Below are positions 7,799 through 15,448 of a stretch of 64,000 nucleotides of DNA, in pieces. Under the pieces are notes generated by a model. That model ran no database searches and was not told the DNA's origin. It saw only the letters and a program-made list of their open reading frames with translations. The DNA lies in contig JADJMZ010000006.1 in NCBI GenBank assembly GCA_016709315.1, positions 248,001 through 312,000 on the forward strand. Reading direction: 5' to 3'. Position 1 is the first letter of the stretch; each line of letters opens with the position of its first letter. This DNA is from Ignavibacteria bacterium. GTDB lineage: Bacteria; Bacteroidota; Ignavibacteria; Tepidaquicellales; Tepidaquicellaceae. A program made the position numbers and the translations under genes.

Positions 7799-8932
7799 TT
7801 ATTCTATTATAAACTCGGTGAATGTCATTCCGTTGAATTTGCAAATGCCATTGCCGTCTGTCCCAAACCAAAGTTCACCGTTATTGTCCTTAAAAATTGT
7901 ATTTACTGCATTGCTCGTAAGTCCGTCTTTGGTGGTATAATTAGTCAAAACGTTACCATCATATTTCCAGACTCCTGCTGCAACTGTTCCAATCCAGATA
8001 TTTCCTTTCATGTCCTCGTTTATGGAATATATTCGAGCCAAAGTCTCTGAGTCAGATTTTCCGGTAGCTCTAAAGTCTGTATTGCCCAGTCCTTTTTCTT
8101 CGGTAAAATTTATTAAAGTATTGCCGTCATATCGGAACAGACCTGAACCATTATTTCCGAACCAAAGGCTGCCTTTGCTGTCTTCAAAAATACTGAGAAC
8201 CGCTGGTCCTGCAAGTCCTTTATCTGCAAACCAGGTAAGTGATATTCCGTCATATCGACAAACGCCCTGTGCTTGCGTTCCAAACCATACATTTCCTTTC
8301 TTGTCTTTCAAAATGCAATATACACTATATCGGCTAAGACTAAACGGAGATTTGTTCTGTTGTTTAGAATTTACACTTGATGGGTTAAACTCCAAATAGA
8401 CTACTGCCTGATTGCTGTACCTAAACACGCCACCACCGGCGTAAAACCACAGGTCGCCGGGTTTTGATTTCCAGTCGTTATCAGACCCGTTAGTTATTTT
8501 TATATTGTTGGTATTGGTTAATGTCATGAGATTTTTACCGTCAAATTTACTAACACCAAATCCTCCTGTTCCGAACCAAATGTTTCCCAAATCATCTTCC
8601 TGAATGCTCTGCACCTGATTGTCTGCAAGTCCGTCTTTTACCGTAAATTGAGTCAACAATTTTTTATCGTAACGATATACGCCTGCTCCATTTGTGCCAA
8701 ACCAATACGTGCCATTTTTATCTTGAAAAATACTACGTATGTTCTTGTCAATGGCATTTAAAGTTGTTGCATTGAATGCGTTAACTTGCTGTGATGTTTG
8801 AACCGTTGAAGAATGCCTTTCCTCTTTATTATTTGAATTGTCGGATTGAACTTGTCCTTTGCAGGAAATTAAACAGGTAAAAAGTAAAGCAGAAATTGTC
8901 AGCTGTGTCAAAATTATTTTTAAGTTACTCAT
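7799..8932 (-). CDS. Lipoprotein with seven reg_prop (two-component-regulator propeller) repeats
   Basis: A 377-residue lipoprotein. The signal peptide ends at the lipobox 'LISC' (cysteine near residue 24), so it is lipid-anchored. The mature part has seven W-F/I-G-T-type blades: 'YWFGTNGAGVYRYD', 'IWFGTGGFGVSKFD', 'LWFYAGGGVFRYS', 'VWFGTQAQGVCRYD', 'LWFGNNGSGLFRYD', 'IWIGTVAAGVWKYD' and 'LWFGTDGNGICKFN'. That makes one seven-bladed propeller like each half of the sensor of hybrid two-component systems, but no kinase or other output domain follows. It probably binds a ligand at the cell surface; the ligand is unknown. The ATG at 8932 is preferred over the one at 8959 because it directly precedes the signal peptide. 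Single gene in its unit. Confidence 0.85.
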   Translation of the reverse strand: MSNLKIILTQLTISALLFTCLISCKGQVQSDNSNNKEERHSSTVQTSQQVNAFNATTLNAIDKNIRSIFQDKNGTYWFGTNGAGVYRYDKKLLTQFTVKDGLADNQVQSIQEDDLGNIWFGTGGFGVSKFDGKNLMTLTNTNNIKITNGSDNDWKSKPGDLWFYAGGGVFRYSNQAVVYLEFNPSSVNSKQQNKSPFSLSRYSVYCILKDKKGNVWFGTQAQGVCRYDGISLTWFADKGLAGPAVLSIFEDSKGSLWFGNNGSGLFRYDGNTLINFTEEKGLGNTDFRATGKSDSETLARIYSINEDMKGNIWIGTVAAGVWKYDGNVLTNYTTKDGLTSNAVNTIFKDNNGELWFGTDGNGICKFNGMTFTEFIIE

Positions 8933-8996
8933 TTTAGTGTTTAATTTCTGACCGGACATCAGCTTAGCATAATTATATAATTTTTTGTACCCGATG

Positions 8997-9196
8997 CCTG
9001 CACTGTGGGAATCTCCTACACTTGCTACATTTTAAAAGTCACTAAAAATTTTGATGCGGGGACTCAGCTGGAACAAGAAATTTAAAATACAAGCAATGCG
9101 GGAGACTCCCACAGGGCAGGCAGCGGGAACAAGAATATTATCTTTGATTTGTTCCTTTATGTTCATTCAATATTACGGTTGCCAAATCTTGTTAGT
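8997..9196 (-). repeat. attC-like element with internal inverted repeat
   Basis: The gene-sense start is ACTAACAAGATTTGGC (9181-9196), which contains the stop codon of the reductase gene at 9192-9194. Inside, CACTGTGGGAATCTCCTACA (from about 9001) and GCGGGAGACTCCCACAG (from about 9096) are inverted copies. The distal end is diverged. Confidence 0.45.
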
Positions 9197-9758
9197 GATT
9201 CGTTGTTTTTTCGTTTGCCGGTTCATAGTAAAGAATTACAGCACCTCCGTTAAAAGTTTTTGAATTTATGAGTTTAAGATGAGTTCTGTCGTTAATGTTT
9301 TTAAATAATGGCAAACCGCTTCCTGCAATAACAGGGTGAATACAAAGTTGATATTCGTTAATCAAATTAAGTTTAGTCAAAGCTACAATCAAACCCGGAC
9401 TGCCAACGAAAATGTCTTTGCCCGGTTGCTGTTTGAGTTCTAATACTTCGTCTTCAATGTCTCTGTCTGCCAACTTAGAACTTTTCCAATCTAAACTTTT
9501 CAATGTATGAGAAAAAACAATTTTCGGAGTACTGTCCATAACAATAGCAAAATCGTCCATTGATTTGTTACCTGTGGGATTTTCCAGCACAGTTCGCCAG
9601 AATTCCATAAGCTGATATGTTATTCTTCCATATAGAACTGTTCCTGCGTTACTTAACAAGTCTGCGTAATGCTGATGTATTTCATCATCGGGAATTATTG
9701 CAGTATGGTCGCAAAATCCGTCTAGTGTCATATTGATTGCTGCAATTATCTTTCTCAT
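9192..9758 (-). CDS. Dihydrofolate reductase family protein (RibD C-terminal-like), copy 2
   Basis: A 188-residue member of the same reductase family as the genes at 7024 and 10012. Motifs: 'INMTLDGFCDHTAIIPDDE', 'TVLYGRITYQLMEFW', 'DIFVGSPGLIVALTKLNLI' and 'PVIAGSGLPLFKNI'. The His/Asp-rich N-terminal loop is typical of the YyaP/YwjB subgroup. The ATG at 9758 is clear. The stop codon TAA is supplied by the attC-like motif itself (CAC-TAA-CAAG), so the C-terminal residues 'EKTTNH' run into the element. That gene-site fusion is common in tight integron cassettes. Activity and substrate are not readable from sequence. Confidence 0.88.
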   Translation of the reverse strand: MRKIIAAINMTLDGFCDHTAIIPDDEIHQHYADLLSNAGTVLYGRITYQLMEFWRTVLENPTGNKSMDDFAIVMDSTPKIVFSHTLKSLDWKSSKLADRDIEDEVLELKQQPGKDIFVGSPGLIVALTKLNLINEYQLCIHPVIAGSGLPLFKNINDRTHLKLINSKTFNGGAVILYYEPANEKTTNH

Positions 9759-9830
9759 ATTTTATTTTTAATTGTCAGTTCTTTCAATGATATGAACTTT
9801 TATACCTGTATTCATTCTTTCGGTTGCGGA

Positions 9831-9990
9831 TAACATTTTGGGGGTTAGCGATGGCGGTGAGTTTTAGCTCTTAACTTCATTCGGAGAACTGTGCTTCCAC
9901 TTAGCGCAAATGTGCATGCCCGTCCGCAGCTAAGCGAAGTCTGGTCTGCGAAACACGGAATATCCATTCTTTCCAAACCCGTGTTAACGA
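9831..9990 (-). repeat. Long-type attC-like element, copy 1
   Basis: About 160 bp between the stop of the reductase gene at 10012 and the start of the one at 9758. The gene-sense left end is GTTAACACGGGTTTGG, the right end CCCCCAAAATGTTATC; TAAC/GTTA and GGG/CCC pair across the element. It contains the internal stem CCGCAG...CTGCG and the block GCGCAAATGTGCATGCCCGT shared with the other long copies. Confidence 0.65.
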
Positions 9991-10011
9991 TTCGGGTTTA
10001 TTATCATTCGT

Positions 10012-10554
10012 TTATTTCCTTTGTTTGTCTGAACGTTTGTAATGAAGTTGAGTTAGTCCTTTGTCAAACTGTTTGGTTGAAACGAGTTCCAAAATTAGTT
10101 CAGGTCGCCCGTCATTGAAGAGTTTTATACCGCTACCAACTAAGATTGGAATTATGGAAATAATAAATTCGTCAATTAAATTTTCTTTTAAAAGTTCGTT
10201 TACTATTTCAGCACCACCGTCAATGAAAATATTCTTTCCTTGTTCGGTTTTGAGTTTTAAAATTAAGTCTTTCAGTTTTCCTGTGTAAAAATTTGTCTTA
10301 CCGATACCAGGTCTTGCAGTCCGAGTAATGATAAAAGAATTTTTGTCAGCGTGAGGAAATTCAGTAACCTGTGTCATTACCCAGTCATAAGTTTTTCTGC
10401 CAAGTATTACTGTGTCAACCGAATTTACAAAGTCTGAATAACCGTAGTCTTCACCATCTTGATGAACGAGGGATAAAAAACTTAAATCGTCATTTGGTTT
10501 GGCTATGTAGCCGTCCAAACTCGTTGAGATGTATAATATAACTTTTCTGTCCAT
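10012..10554 (-). CDS. Dihydrofolate reductase family protein (RibD C-terminal-like), copy 3
   Basis: A 180-residue protein with 'YISTSLDGYIAKPNDDLSFL' at the start, 'TVILGRKTYDWVM' (G-R-K-T-Y), 'NIFIDGGAEIVNELLKENLID' (cited in part: DGGAEIVNELL) and 'PILVGSGIKLF'. The D-G-Y-I-A and G-G-x-x-x-V motifs place it in the bacterial YwjB-like DHFR family, closer to true DHFR than copies 1 and 2. It probably uses NADPH on an unknown small molecule. The ATG at 10554 is clear. The attC-like element starts 24 nt after its stop. Single gene in its unit. Confidence 0.88.
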   Translation of the reverse strand: MDRKVILYISTSLDGYIAKPNDDLSFLSLVHQDGEDYGYSDFVNSVDTVILGRKTYDWVMTQVTEFPHADKNSFIITRTARPGIGKTNFYTGKLKDLILKLKTEQGKNIFIDGGAEIVNELLKENLIDEFIISIIPILVGSGIKLFNDGRPELILELVSTKQFDKGLTQLHYKRSDKQRK

Positions 10555-10602
10555 CGTTGTTTTTGCTCAGTTGTCAAATTGTTGCTGTTTCGTAATTGCT
10601 AA

Positions 10603-10702
10603 CCGATAATGATTTTTGGCTTGGGGTTTCTTCCAGCTGTTGTTAGTGACCAAAAAGTTTGAATCTAAATGTAATCTTACCCGAAATGTGTGTTACTTGC
10701 CG
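10603..10702 (-). repeat. Short-type attC-like element
   Basis: The gene-sense proximal end is AGTAACACACATTTCGGG (near 10680-10697), 19 nt after the SOD stop. The distal end is CCAAGCCAAAAATCATTATC (near 10605-10624), matching the long-type distal ends. Only about 100 bp long. A second TAACA motif (CACTAACAACAGC near 10640) lies inside, so it may be two sites back to back. Confidence 0.5.
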
Positions 10703-10714
10703 GATTTTTTTTTT

Positions 10715-11392
10715 TTATTCAGTCGTTTCATATCGTTTACTAACTTCATCCCAATTAATTACATCCCAGATAGCTGACAGGTAGTCAGCTCTTTTATTCT
10801 GGTATTTAAGATAATATGCATGCTCCCAAACATCAATTCCCAGAATAGGTCTTCCTTGTTTTTCAGCTAAGTCCATTAGCGGATTATCCTGGTTTGATGT
10901 TGAAGAAATAAAAAGTTTATTGTTTTTATCTAAAGAGAGCCAGGCCCAGCCGGATCCAAACTGATTAGAAGCGGCAGTATTCAATAATATTTTCAAGCTG
11001 TCTACAGAGCCAAACTGCTGATTAATTGCCTGAAGCAGACGCTCAGATGGCTGTGTGTTTTTAACTGGTGTCAGAATAGTCCAGAACAATGAATGATTGT
11101 AGTGACCACCGGCATTGTTTCTTACAGCTGTAGAATATTTAGAAATATTCTTTATTATTTCCTCTAATGATAAATTTTCAGTCGCTGTACCTTCAAGCGC
11201 TTTGTTCAGATTATTAACGTATGCCTGATGATGTTTAGAATGATGAATTTGCATAGTTTGTGCATCAATAACAGGTTCAAGCGCATCATACGCATAACTT
11301 AATTGAGGAAGTTCAAACTTTGATTGTGCGTTAATGGTAAACACACAAGTAATTGTTGCAATAATGCAAATGATTAAAGATTTAATTTTCAT
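10715..11392 (-). CDS. Exported Fe/Mn superoxide dismutase
   Basis: A 225-residue enzyme that dismutates superoxide. The metal ligands are visible: H in 'MQIHHSKHHQAY', H in 'GGHYNHSLFW', and D and H in 'GIDVWEHAYYLKYQNKR'. 'AGGHYNHSLFWTILTP' and 'FGSGWAWLSLDKNNKL' are classic Fe/Mn-SOD segments; iron versus manganese cannot be decided. Unlike the usual cytosolic enzyme it has an N-terminal signal peptide (about residues 1-22, ending 'TINAQ'), so it should act in the periplasm or outside. The ATG at 11392 was chosen because the longer open frame to 11539 translates the neighbouring attC-like element. Single gene in its unit. Confidence 0.93.
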   Translation of the reverse strand: MKIKSLIICIIATITCVFTINAQSKFELPQLSYAYDALEPVIDAQTMQIHHSKHHQAYVNNLNKALEGTATENLSLEEIIKNISKYSTAVRNNAGGHYNHSLFWTILTPVKNTQPSERLLQAINQQFGSVDSLKILLNTAASNQFGSGWAWLSLDKNNKLFISSTSNQDNPLMDLAEKQGRPILGIDVWEHAYYLKYQNKRADYLSAIWDVINWDEVSKRYETTE

Positions 11393-11439
11393 ATTGTTTA
11401 TGTTTAGTTTAATGAATGATTTTTTGTTCTTCGGTTGCT

Positions 11440-11601
11440 GGTAATAGTTTCGGGCTTGTCGAAGTTGGCGATTTACAACACAAATGTTGATAAGGAGAAC
11501 CAATGTTTTGATTAACCACAAATGTGCTTGCCCGTCCATAGTGAAAACGATGTCGGGTCAGTAGAGCAAGAAACCCCGCCTATTGCAATTGTGCAATTAT
11601 T
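11440..11601 (-). repeat. Long-type attC-like element, copy 2 (decayed ends)
   Basis: The internal blocks ACACAAATGTTGAT, GAGAACCAATG and TTGATTAACCACAAATGTGC match the other long copies. The proximal TAACA core has decayed to a run containing GTGCAATTATTCG; the distal end is CCCGAAACTATTACC. It lies between the SOD start and the stop of the membrane-protein gene at 11625. Confidence 0.55.
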
Positions 11602-11624
11602 CGTTGGTTTGATTAGTCCCGTCA

Positions 11625-12275
11625 TCACCTTTGTCTTCCGAGAGTTTTGCCAATTAATAAAAAAGCAACAGGTGCTAAAACTGCATAGCCGATGATTCCG
11701 ATGTTTCTGATTTGCATATTTTGAAGTGGCACACCAATTAATCCGATAATGCTCAGCACTCCGGTGACAATTAAAAGTTTTTTTAGATTCTTTTCAAATT
11801 TGTTTTTCTTAAAAACGGGAGCCATAAACAACATGGAAAGCCCAAAAAACCAATCCCATGCAAGGATATCCAATGCATACACAACCGAAGGCCATTTGAA
11901 TGAAAAGAAAAACTGAAAGTTTTGCAATTGATCAACATCAGTAGTATTACTAACTGAAAGGATAGTGAAGTGAACACAAGAAGTAATTCCTGCCGTGATG
12001 CACATAAGTATTAACGCTGCTAAACTATAAAATCTGTCAGTAAGCTCAGTATTATAATGAACTGCAATCAGACTAAATGCCATTAACAATGAAATGAGGA
12101 TGCTCAAAATTTCCATTACAGTGAAATAGGGATTACCAATTGTATCATGTGGGGATTGAAGAGAAAGTAATCCAATGGTTGTTATGACAGCATAAAATAT
12201 TCCTGATGCAAATACCATCCTACATGTAACCTGCCCAATTTTATTATGCCGGGGAGTAAAATTTTCGTAGTTCAT
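11625..12275 (-). CDS. Multi-pass membrane protein of unknown function
   Basis: A 216-residue protein with about six hydrophobic segments: residues about 20-40 ('VFASGIFYAVITTIGLLSL'), 54-72 ('ILSILISLLMAFSLIAVHY'), 83-108, 128-150 ('VVYALDILAWDWFFGLSM'), 165-182 and 190-210 ('IIGYAVLAPVAFLLIGKTL'). The charged linker 'FKKNKFEKNLKK' lies between the fourth and fifth. No family was recognised and no catalytic motif is visible. The ATG at 12275 is the obvious start. It occupies its own unit, between a long-type attC-like element and the flank of the CPBP gene. Confidence 0.6.
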   Translation of the reverse strand: MNYENFTPRHNKIGQVTCRMVFASGIFYAVITTIGLLSLQSPHDTIGNPYFTVMEILSILISLLMAFSLIAVHYNTELTDRFYSLAALILMCITAGITSCVHFTILSVSNTTDVDQLQNFQFFFSFKWPSVVYALDILAWDWFFGLSMLFMAPVFKKNKFEKNLKKLLIVTGVLSIIGLIGVPLQNMQIRNIGIIGYAVLAPVAFLLIGKTLGRQR

Positions 12276-12419
12276 AGTTGTTTAAAATGACAAATAACAT
12301 CGCGTAAGATAAAAGAAGTTTTTTCAGGGATTATAAGCTACTCGATTTCGGTTAATACAAAATTATTTAAAAATGCATTACACTTCATTAAGACATTGAA
12401 ACCCTTTTTTAAAAATTTC

Positions 12420-12456
12420 TTTTCATCCTTATTGATAACAGAAGTTTTTTAGCGAT
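12420..12456 (-). repeat. Short repeat on the left side of the CPBP gene
   Basis: TCATCCTTATTGATAACAGAAGTT here and TCAATCCTTATTGTTATCAGCAGTT at 13369-13393 are near-identical and bracket the CPBP gene. They probably belong to attC-like elements of a type other than the 160-bp family. Confidence 0.35.
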
Positions 12457-12483
12457 GATTGATTCACAGAGCTTTATACCATC

Positions 12484-13305
12484 TCACTTGCCTTGTATCC
12501 CGGATGGAAGACTTGATCTCTTCCTCCAGAAAACAATTGCTAATATGATCGACAAGAAAGCAAGTGCCGCTCCAAACTCATCGATGAAGTACGCGGTGAT
12601 TGCAGTTGCACTCGTGATCCGCGTGAAAAACGATTGAATAAATGCGTTGTGGCTCGCGTGGAGGAACATCCCCGTCCAAAGGCTTCCGGACTTTAAACGG
12701 AGCCATGTATATATGAAACTTGTTCCGGTAAGCACGATAGTGAAGCAGACGAGGTTGAACCAGAGTGGAGATTCATTGCGATAGATTCCCGCGATGATCA
12801 TCGGATAATGCCAAACTGACCAAACGATTCCTCTCGTGAGCGCAGCAGTGGTGAAGCCGTATTCCTTTGCTACCTGGGGAACAAGAAATCCGCTCCATCC
12901 GATCTCCTCACCAAGCGCCGCACTGCAACCTACAGCAAAGCTGCTTGCAAGCAACGTCAGTCTTGCTACGATTTTCTCCGGCATGAGCCCACCAAGTCCG
13001 AAGAGCCAGACGAGACCGTATCCGATAAGGCAGTACAGAAATGGTATGAGAATGCTCCATATCTGATATCGCGTCTTCCCCCAACGCCAACCGAAGGGAC
13101 CAACTTCCTTTCTGAATACAGCCGCCGTTATGAATGCAGCGATACCGGGACTCCACATGCCACCGAGCGCATAAAGACCGCCTGCCGCCCCCATGCTTCC
13201 AGAGACGATTGCCAGATATTCAAACGGCGCGCTGATCGCATATGTCAGAACTATAAAGAACCCGACGCGTTGCCACACCCTGGGGATCTTACTCACAATT
13301 TTCAT
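12484..13305 (-). CDS. CPBP family intramembrane metalloprotease (ABI/CAAX-like)
   Basis: A 273-residue membrane protein with seven or eight hydrophobic segments. The three CPBP motifs are intact: 'GEEIGWSGFLVPQ' (EE pair), 'RGIVWSVWHYP' (histidine) and 'FLHASHNAFIQ' (H-x-x-x-N). Prokaryotic homologues of eukaryotic Rce1 cleave membrane-anchored peptides; in bacteria some give immunity to bacteriocins. The gene is visibly richer in G+C than all its neighbours (for example the stretch 12900-13280), pointing to a donor of different base composition. The ATG at 13305 (MKIVSKIPRVW) is preferred to the one at 13329. It is bracketed by a short near-identical repeat on both sides. Confidence 0.88.
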   Translation of the reverse strand: MKIVSKIPRVWQRVGFFIVLTYAISAPFEYLAIVSGSMGAAGGLYALGGMWSPGIAAFITAAVFRKEVGPFGWRWGKTRYQIWSILIPFLYCLIGYGLVWLFGLGGLMPEKIVARLTLLASSFAVGCSAALGEEIGWSGFLVPQVAKEYGFTTAALTRGIVWSVWHYPMIIAGIYRNESPLWFNLVCFTIVLTGTSFIYTWLRLKSGSLWTGMFLHASHNAFIQSFFTRITSATAITAYFIDEFGAALAFLSIILAIVFWRKRSSLPSGIQGK

Positions 13306-13338
13306 AAAGTATTCTCCAACCCGCAGCAATGAACTGAT

Positions 13339-13448
13339 TTGCTAACAGCACGAAAAACAATTTTTTTCAATCCTTATTGTTATCAGCAGTTGTAACTTCC
13401 TTCAACAATTTTCAAATCTATCCTTCGTTTCCGGTTCGTGTTGGCGCT
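13339..13448 (-). repeat. Divergent attC-like element beside the CPBP gene
   Basis: The gene-sense ends are GCGCCAACACGAA and TTCGTGCTGTTAGC, pairing AAC with GTT and ACGAA with TTCGT. The spacing between the two paired blocks differs on the two arms, as in folded attC sites. The centre is unrelated to the 160-bp family. Between this element and the next one at 13531 lie only about 80 nt with no ORF, which could be a gene-less cassette. Confidence 0.4.
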
Positions 13449-13530
13449 TTATTAATGAATGTTTTATAGTCACTGTGCTATATATTCCAATTCCAGTATC
13501 TTATAGACGAAATGTCTCTTATCTTATTGT

Positions 13531-13690
13531 TGATAACGTTTTTGGCTTGGCGATGGTGGCGATTTTCACCACAAATGTTGATGCGGAGAACCAATGTTTG
13601 ATTAACCACAAATGTGCTTACCCGTCAGCAGCTGAGCGAAGTCGGGTCTGCGGAGCACTGAACTCCGCCTTTAGCAAATTTGCTGTTAGC
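13531..13690 (-). repeat. Long-type attC-like element, copy 3
   Basis: The gene-sense ends are CGCTAACAGCAAATTTGC and GCCAAGCCAAAAACGTTATC. The inner blocks CACCACAAATGTTGATGCGG, AGAACCAATGTTTGATTAAC and GGGTCTGCGGAGCACTGAA are shared with the other long copies. The stop codon of the SDR gene (13686-13688) lies inside the proximal box. Confidence 0.65.
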
Positions 13691-14627
13691 GTCTGGTATT
13701 TTGTGTCTTCAAATTTTCAATAAGAATTTTTATGCCGTCTTTAGGTGCAGTTGCTGAAATACCGAAGCGTTTCTCAAATTTAGTGCTATCAAAAAAATAA
13801 TCTTGTTCATATTGGTAAAGCATTTCAGGAAACTCCTTCATTACAGGAATAAACAAACCAAGTATTTTTATCATCCATACCGGTATTGTTTGAATTTTTG
13901 CCTCTACTTCAAGTTCATTTGCTATTAGCTGAATCCATTGCAGATTTGTTAATTTTTCTTTTGTTGTCGGAACATGCCACACCTGATTAAAAGCATCATT
14001 TGTATTTCCAAGTAGCGCTGTTGCTTTCGCTGCATCCGGTGTAAAAGTGTATGTATGAATTTTGTTGATGTTGCCAAATGCCTGTGCTTTTTTCCCTTTC
14101 ATAAAATTATCAACCACCATCATATTCAGAGCGCTGCTTTTATTGTCTGGTCCATAAAAATCAGCTGATCTGGCAATAAGAGCGGTTAGGGCATTTTTCT
14201 CAACTTCATTCATGATCATTTCGTGCAGTTGTTGTCTTACCTCTCCTTTTTTGCTCGGAGCATGAATTGGTGAAGTTTCAATCATATGCGGAATTGCTGA
14301 TGTATCATACATATATACATTGTCAAAAAATACAAGTTTAGCATTATGTGTTTTACAGGCATTGATAACAGCCTTCATAAACGATGGCCATATTTTTTGC
14401 CAAACACTCAATTTGTATTCAAAGCCAATGACAACATAAACTACTTTACTTCCGGTAATTGCTTTATCGATTTGGGAGAAATCATTTAAATCAATTTGAT
14501 ATAGTTCATCTGTTTCGTTTATCTTTTTTGGGTTTCTGCTTACAAGTCTGATATGATCAGTATATTTTTTTAATTCTTTTGCTAATGGTATTCCAATAGC
14601 TCCACCAGAACCTAAAATTGTTTGCAT
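13686..14627 (-). CDS. NAD-dependent epimerase/dehydratase-like protein (atypical extended SDR)
   Basis: A 313-residue Rossmann-fold protein. It starts directly at the nucleotide-binding loop 'ILGSGGAIGIPLAKEL' (G-x-G-G-x-I-G). 'VVYVVIGFEYKL', 'KLVFFDNVYMYD' (replacing the catalytic Y-x-x-x-K surroundings) and 'ARSADFYGPDNKSS' follow. The canonical YxxxK is not obvious, so it belongs to the atypical SDR branch and may bind NAD(P) without classic epimerase chemistry. The ATG at 14627 is the only sensible start. The stop TAA belongs to the attC-like motif (CGC-TAA-CAG). Single gene in its unit. Confidence 0.8.
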   Translation of the reverse strand: MQTILGSGGAIGIPLAKELKKYTDHIRLVSRNPKKINETDELYQIDLNDFSQIDKAITGSKVVYVVIGFEYKLSVWQKIWPSFMKAVINACKTHNAKLVFFDNVYMYDTSAIPHMIETSPIHAPSKKGEVRQQLHEMIMNEVEKNALTALIARSADFYGPDNKSSALNMMVVDNFMKGKKAQAFGNINKIHTYTFTPDAAKATALLGNTNDAFNQVWHVPTTKEKLTNLQWIQLIANELEVEAKIQTIPVWMIKILGLFIPVMKEFPEMLYQYEQDYFFDSTKFEKRFGISATAPKDGIKILIENLKTQNTRR

Positions 14628-14679
14628 ATCGGTTATTGAATATTTAATGTTTTATGGATGATGTTTCTATATAATTGCC

Positions 14680-14811
14680 TCATAACGGTTTCGGAATTTG
14701 CGCTGGTGGGATTTTGAAACCGAAAACTGTCTGCCTGCACCAAATTTTATTAATTGCTCAAATCTTTCTATTAGCACTGTCCGCCCACTAAACCAAACCC
14801 CCTGTTATAGG
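14680..14811 (-). repeat. attC-like element, about 130 bp
   Basis: The gene-sense ends are TATAACAGGGGGTTTGG and CAAATTCCGAAACCGTTATG. Terminal TATAAC pairs with GTTATG and GGTTTGG partly with CAAATTCC. The interior differs from the 160-bp family, showing that the conserved part is the dyad ends rather than the whole repeat. Confidence 0.55.
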
Positions 14812-14819
14812 CAGTTTTT

Positions 14820-15188
14820 CTATTCTAGTTTATATATAATTTCAAAGTCGTCACCAAGTATGTTTGATATTTCTTTATGCAATTCCCTTGTCTGCGATTG
14901 AAAATTGTCCCACTGTGATTTGTCCCACATTGAATCTCCTGCCGGGTCTTCCCAATTCAGACTTTCACTATACAATTTGTCTAATGCCAATACTTTTTGC
15001 TTTGTCGAATCTGGCAATTTAATTCTTGCTTCCTGACTAACTTTTCCATTTAGGTCGTAAATTTCTGCATCTAATGTTCCCACGTCATATTTTTCATACG
15101 CAGCTTCATTGTCACTCCACAGACAGCCACCACAACCATAGTCGAAAAAAAAACGAAGTCTATATGTCGGAGTTTTCCCGTTACTCAT
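14820..15188 (-). CDS. Hypothetical 122-residue protein, second gene of a two-gene cassette
   Basis: With the ATG at 15188 it reads MSNGKTPTYRLRFFFDYGCG and continues through 'CLWSDNEAAYEKYDVG', 'SESLNWEDPAGDSMWD' and 'LGDDFEIIYKLE'. Hydrophilic, rich in acidic and aromatic residues, no signal peptide or membrane segment. It resembles small cytosolic families found beside DUF7660-type proteins, but its function is unknown. Its start codon overlaps the end of the upstream gene by 8 nt (ATGAGTAA arrangement), so the two are probably translationally coupled. The ATG at 15218 is less likely. Confidence 0.6.
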   Translation of the reverse strand: MSNGKTPTYRLRFFFDYGCGGCLWSDNEAAYEKYDVGTLDAEIYDLNGKVSQEARIKLPDSTKQKVLALDKLYSESLNWEDPAGDSMWDKSQWDNFQSQTRELHKEISNILGDDFEIIYKLE

Positions 15189-15438
15189 ACATTGTTGCAA
15201 CTTTAAAAATGTCTGCAAATGTTCCCCAGTCAGGTTTGTCAGCGTTTATGTTTTGCTTTCTATTTTCGTAATAATCTTGTATATCCTCTGTGAAAGCACT
15301 TAACTCTTTTAAAAAGTGGGGCAGTGTTTTGTTTTCCCCGTATTCAGGATTGTCCAAAAAATTCTTGCGTAATAATTCAGGAAACTCAATGAAAGCTTGT
15401 CTGTCTGTTACTTTAAAGTCGTTAAGTGTGTATTTCAT
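15181..15438 (-). CDS. DUF7660-like small protein
   Basis: With the ATG at 15438 it is an 85-residue acidic protein beginning MKYTLNDFKVTDRQAFIEFP. 'FPELLRKNFLDNPEYGE', 'TLPHFLKELSAFTEDIQDYY' and the C-terminal 'PDWGTFADIFKVATMYE' match the pattern I associate with DUF7660, a family of short cytosolic proteins of unknown role. The longer frame to 15489 translates attC-like sequence. It overlaps the following gene by 8 nt, forming a two-gene unit within the array. Confidence 0.65.
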   Translation of the reverse strand: MKYTLNDFKVTDRQAFIEFPELLRKNFLDNPEYGENKTLPHFLKELSAFTEDIQDYYENRKQNINADKPDWGTFADIFKVATMYE

Positions 15439-15448
15439 AAAATTGGCG

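Noticed and set aside
11393..11539. N-terminal extension of the superoxide dismutase
   Set aside because: It translates the neighbouring long-type repeat; the signal peptide starts at the ATG at 11392.
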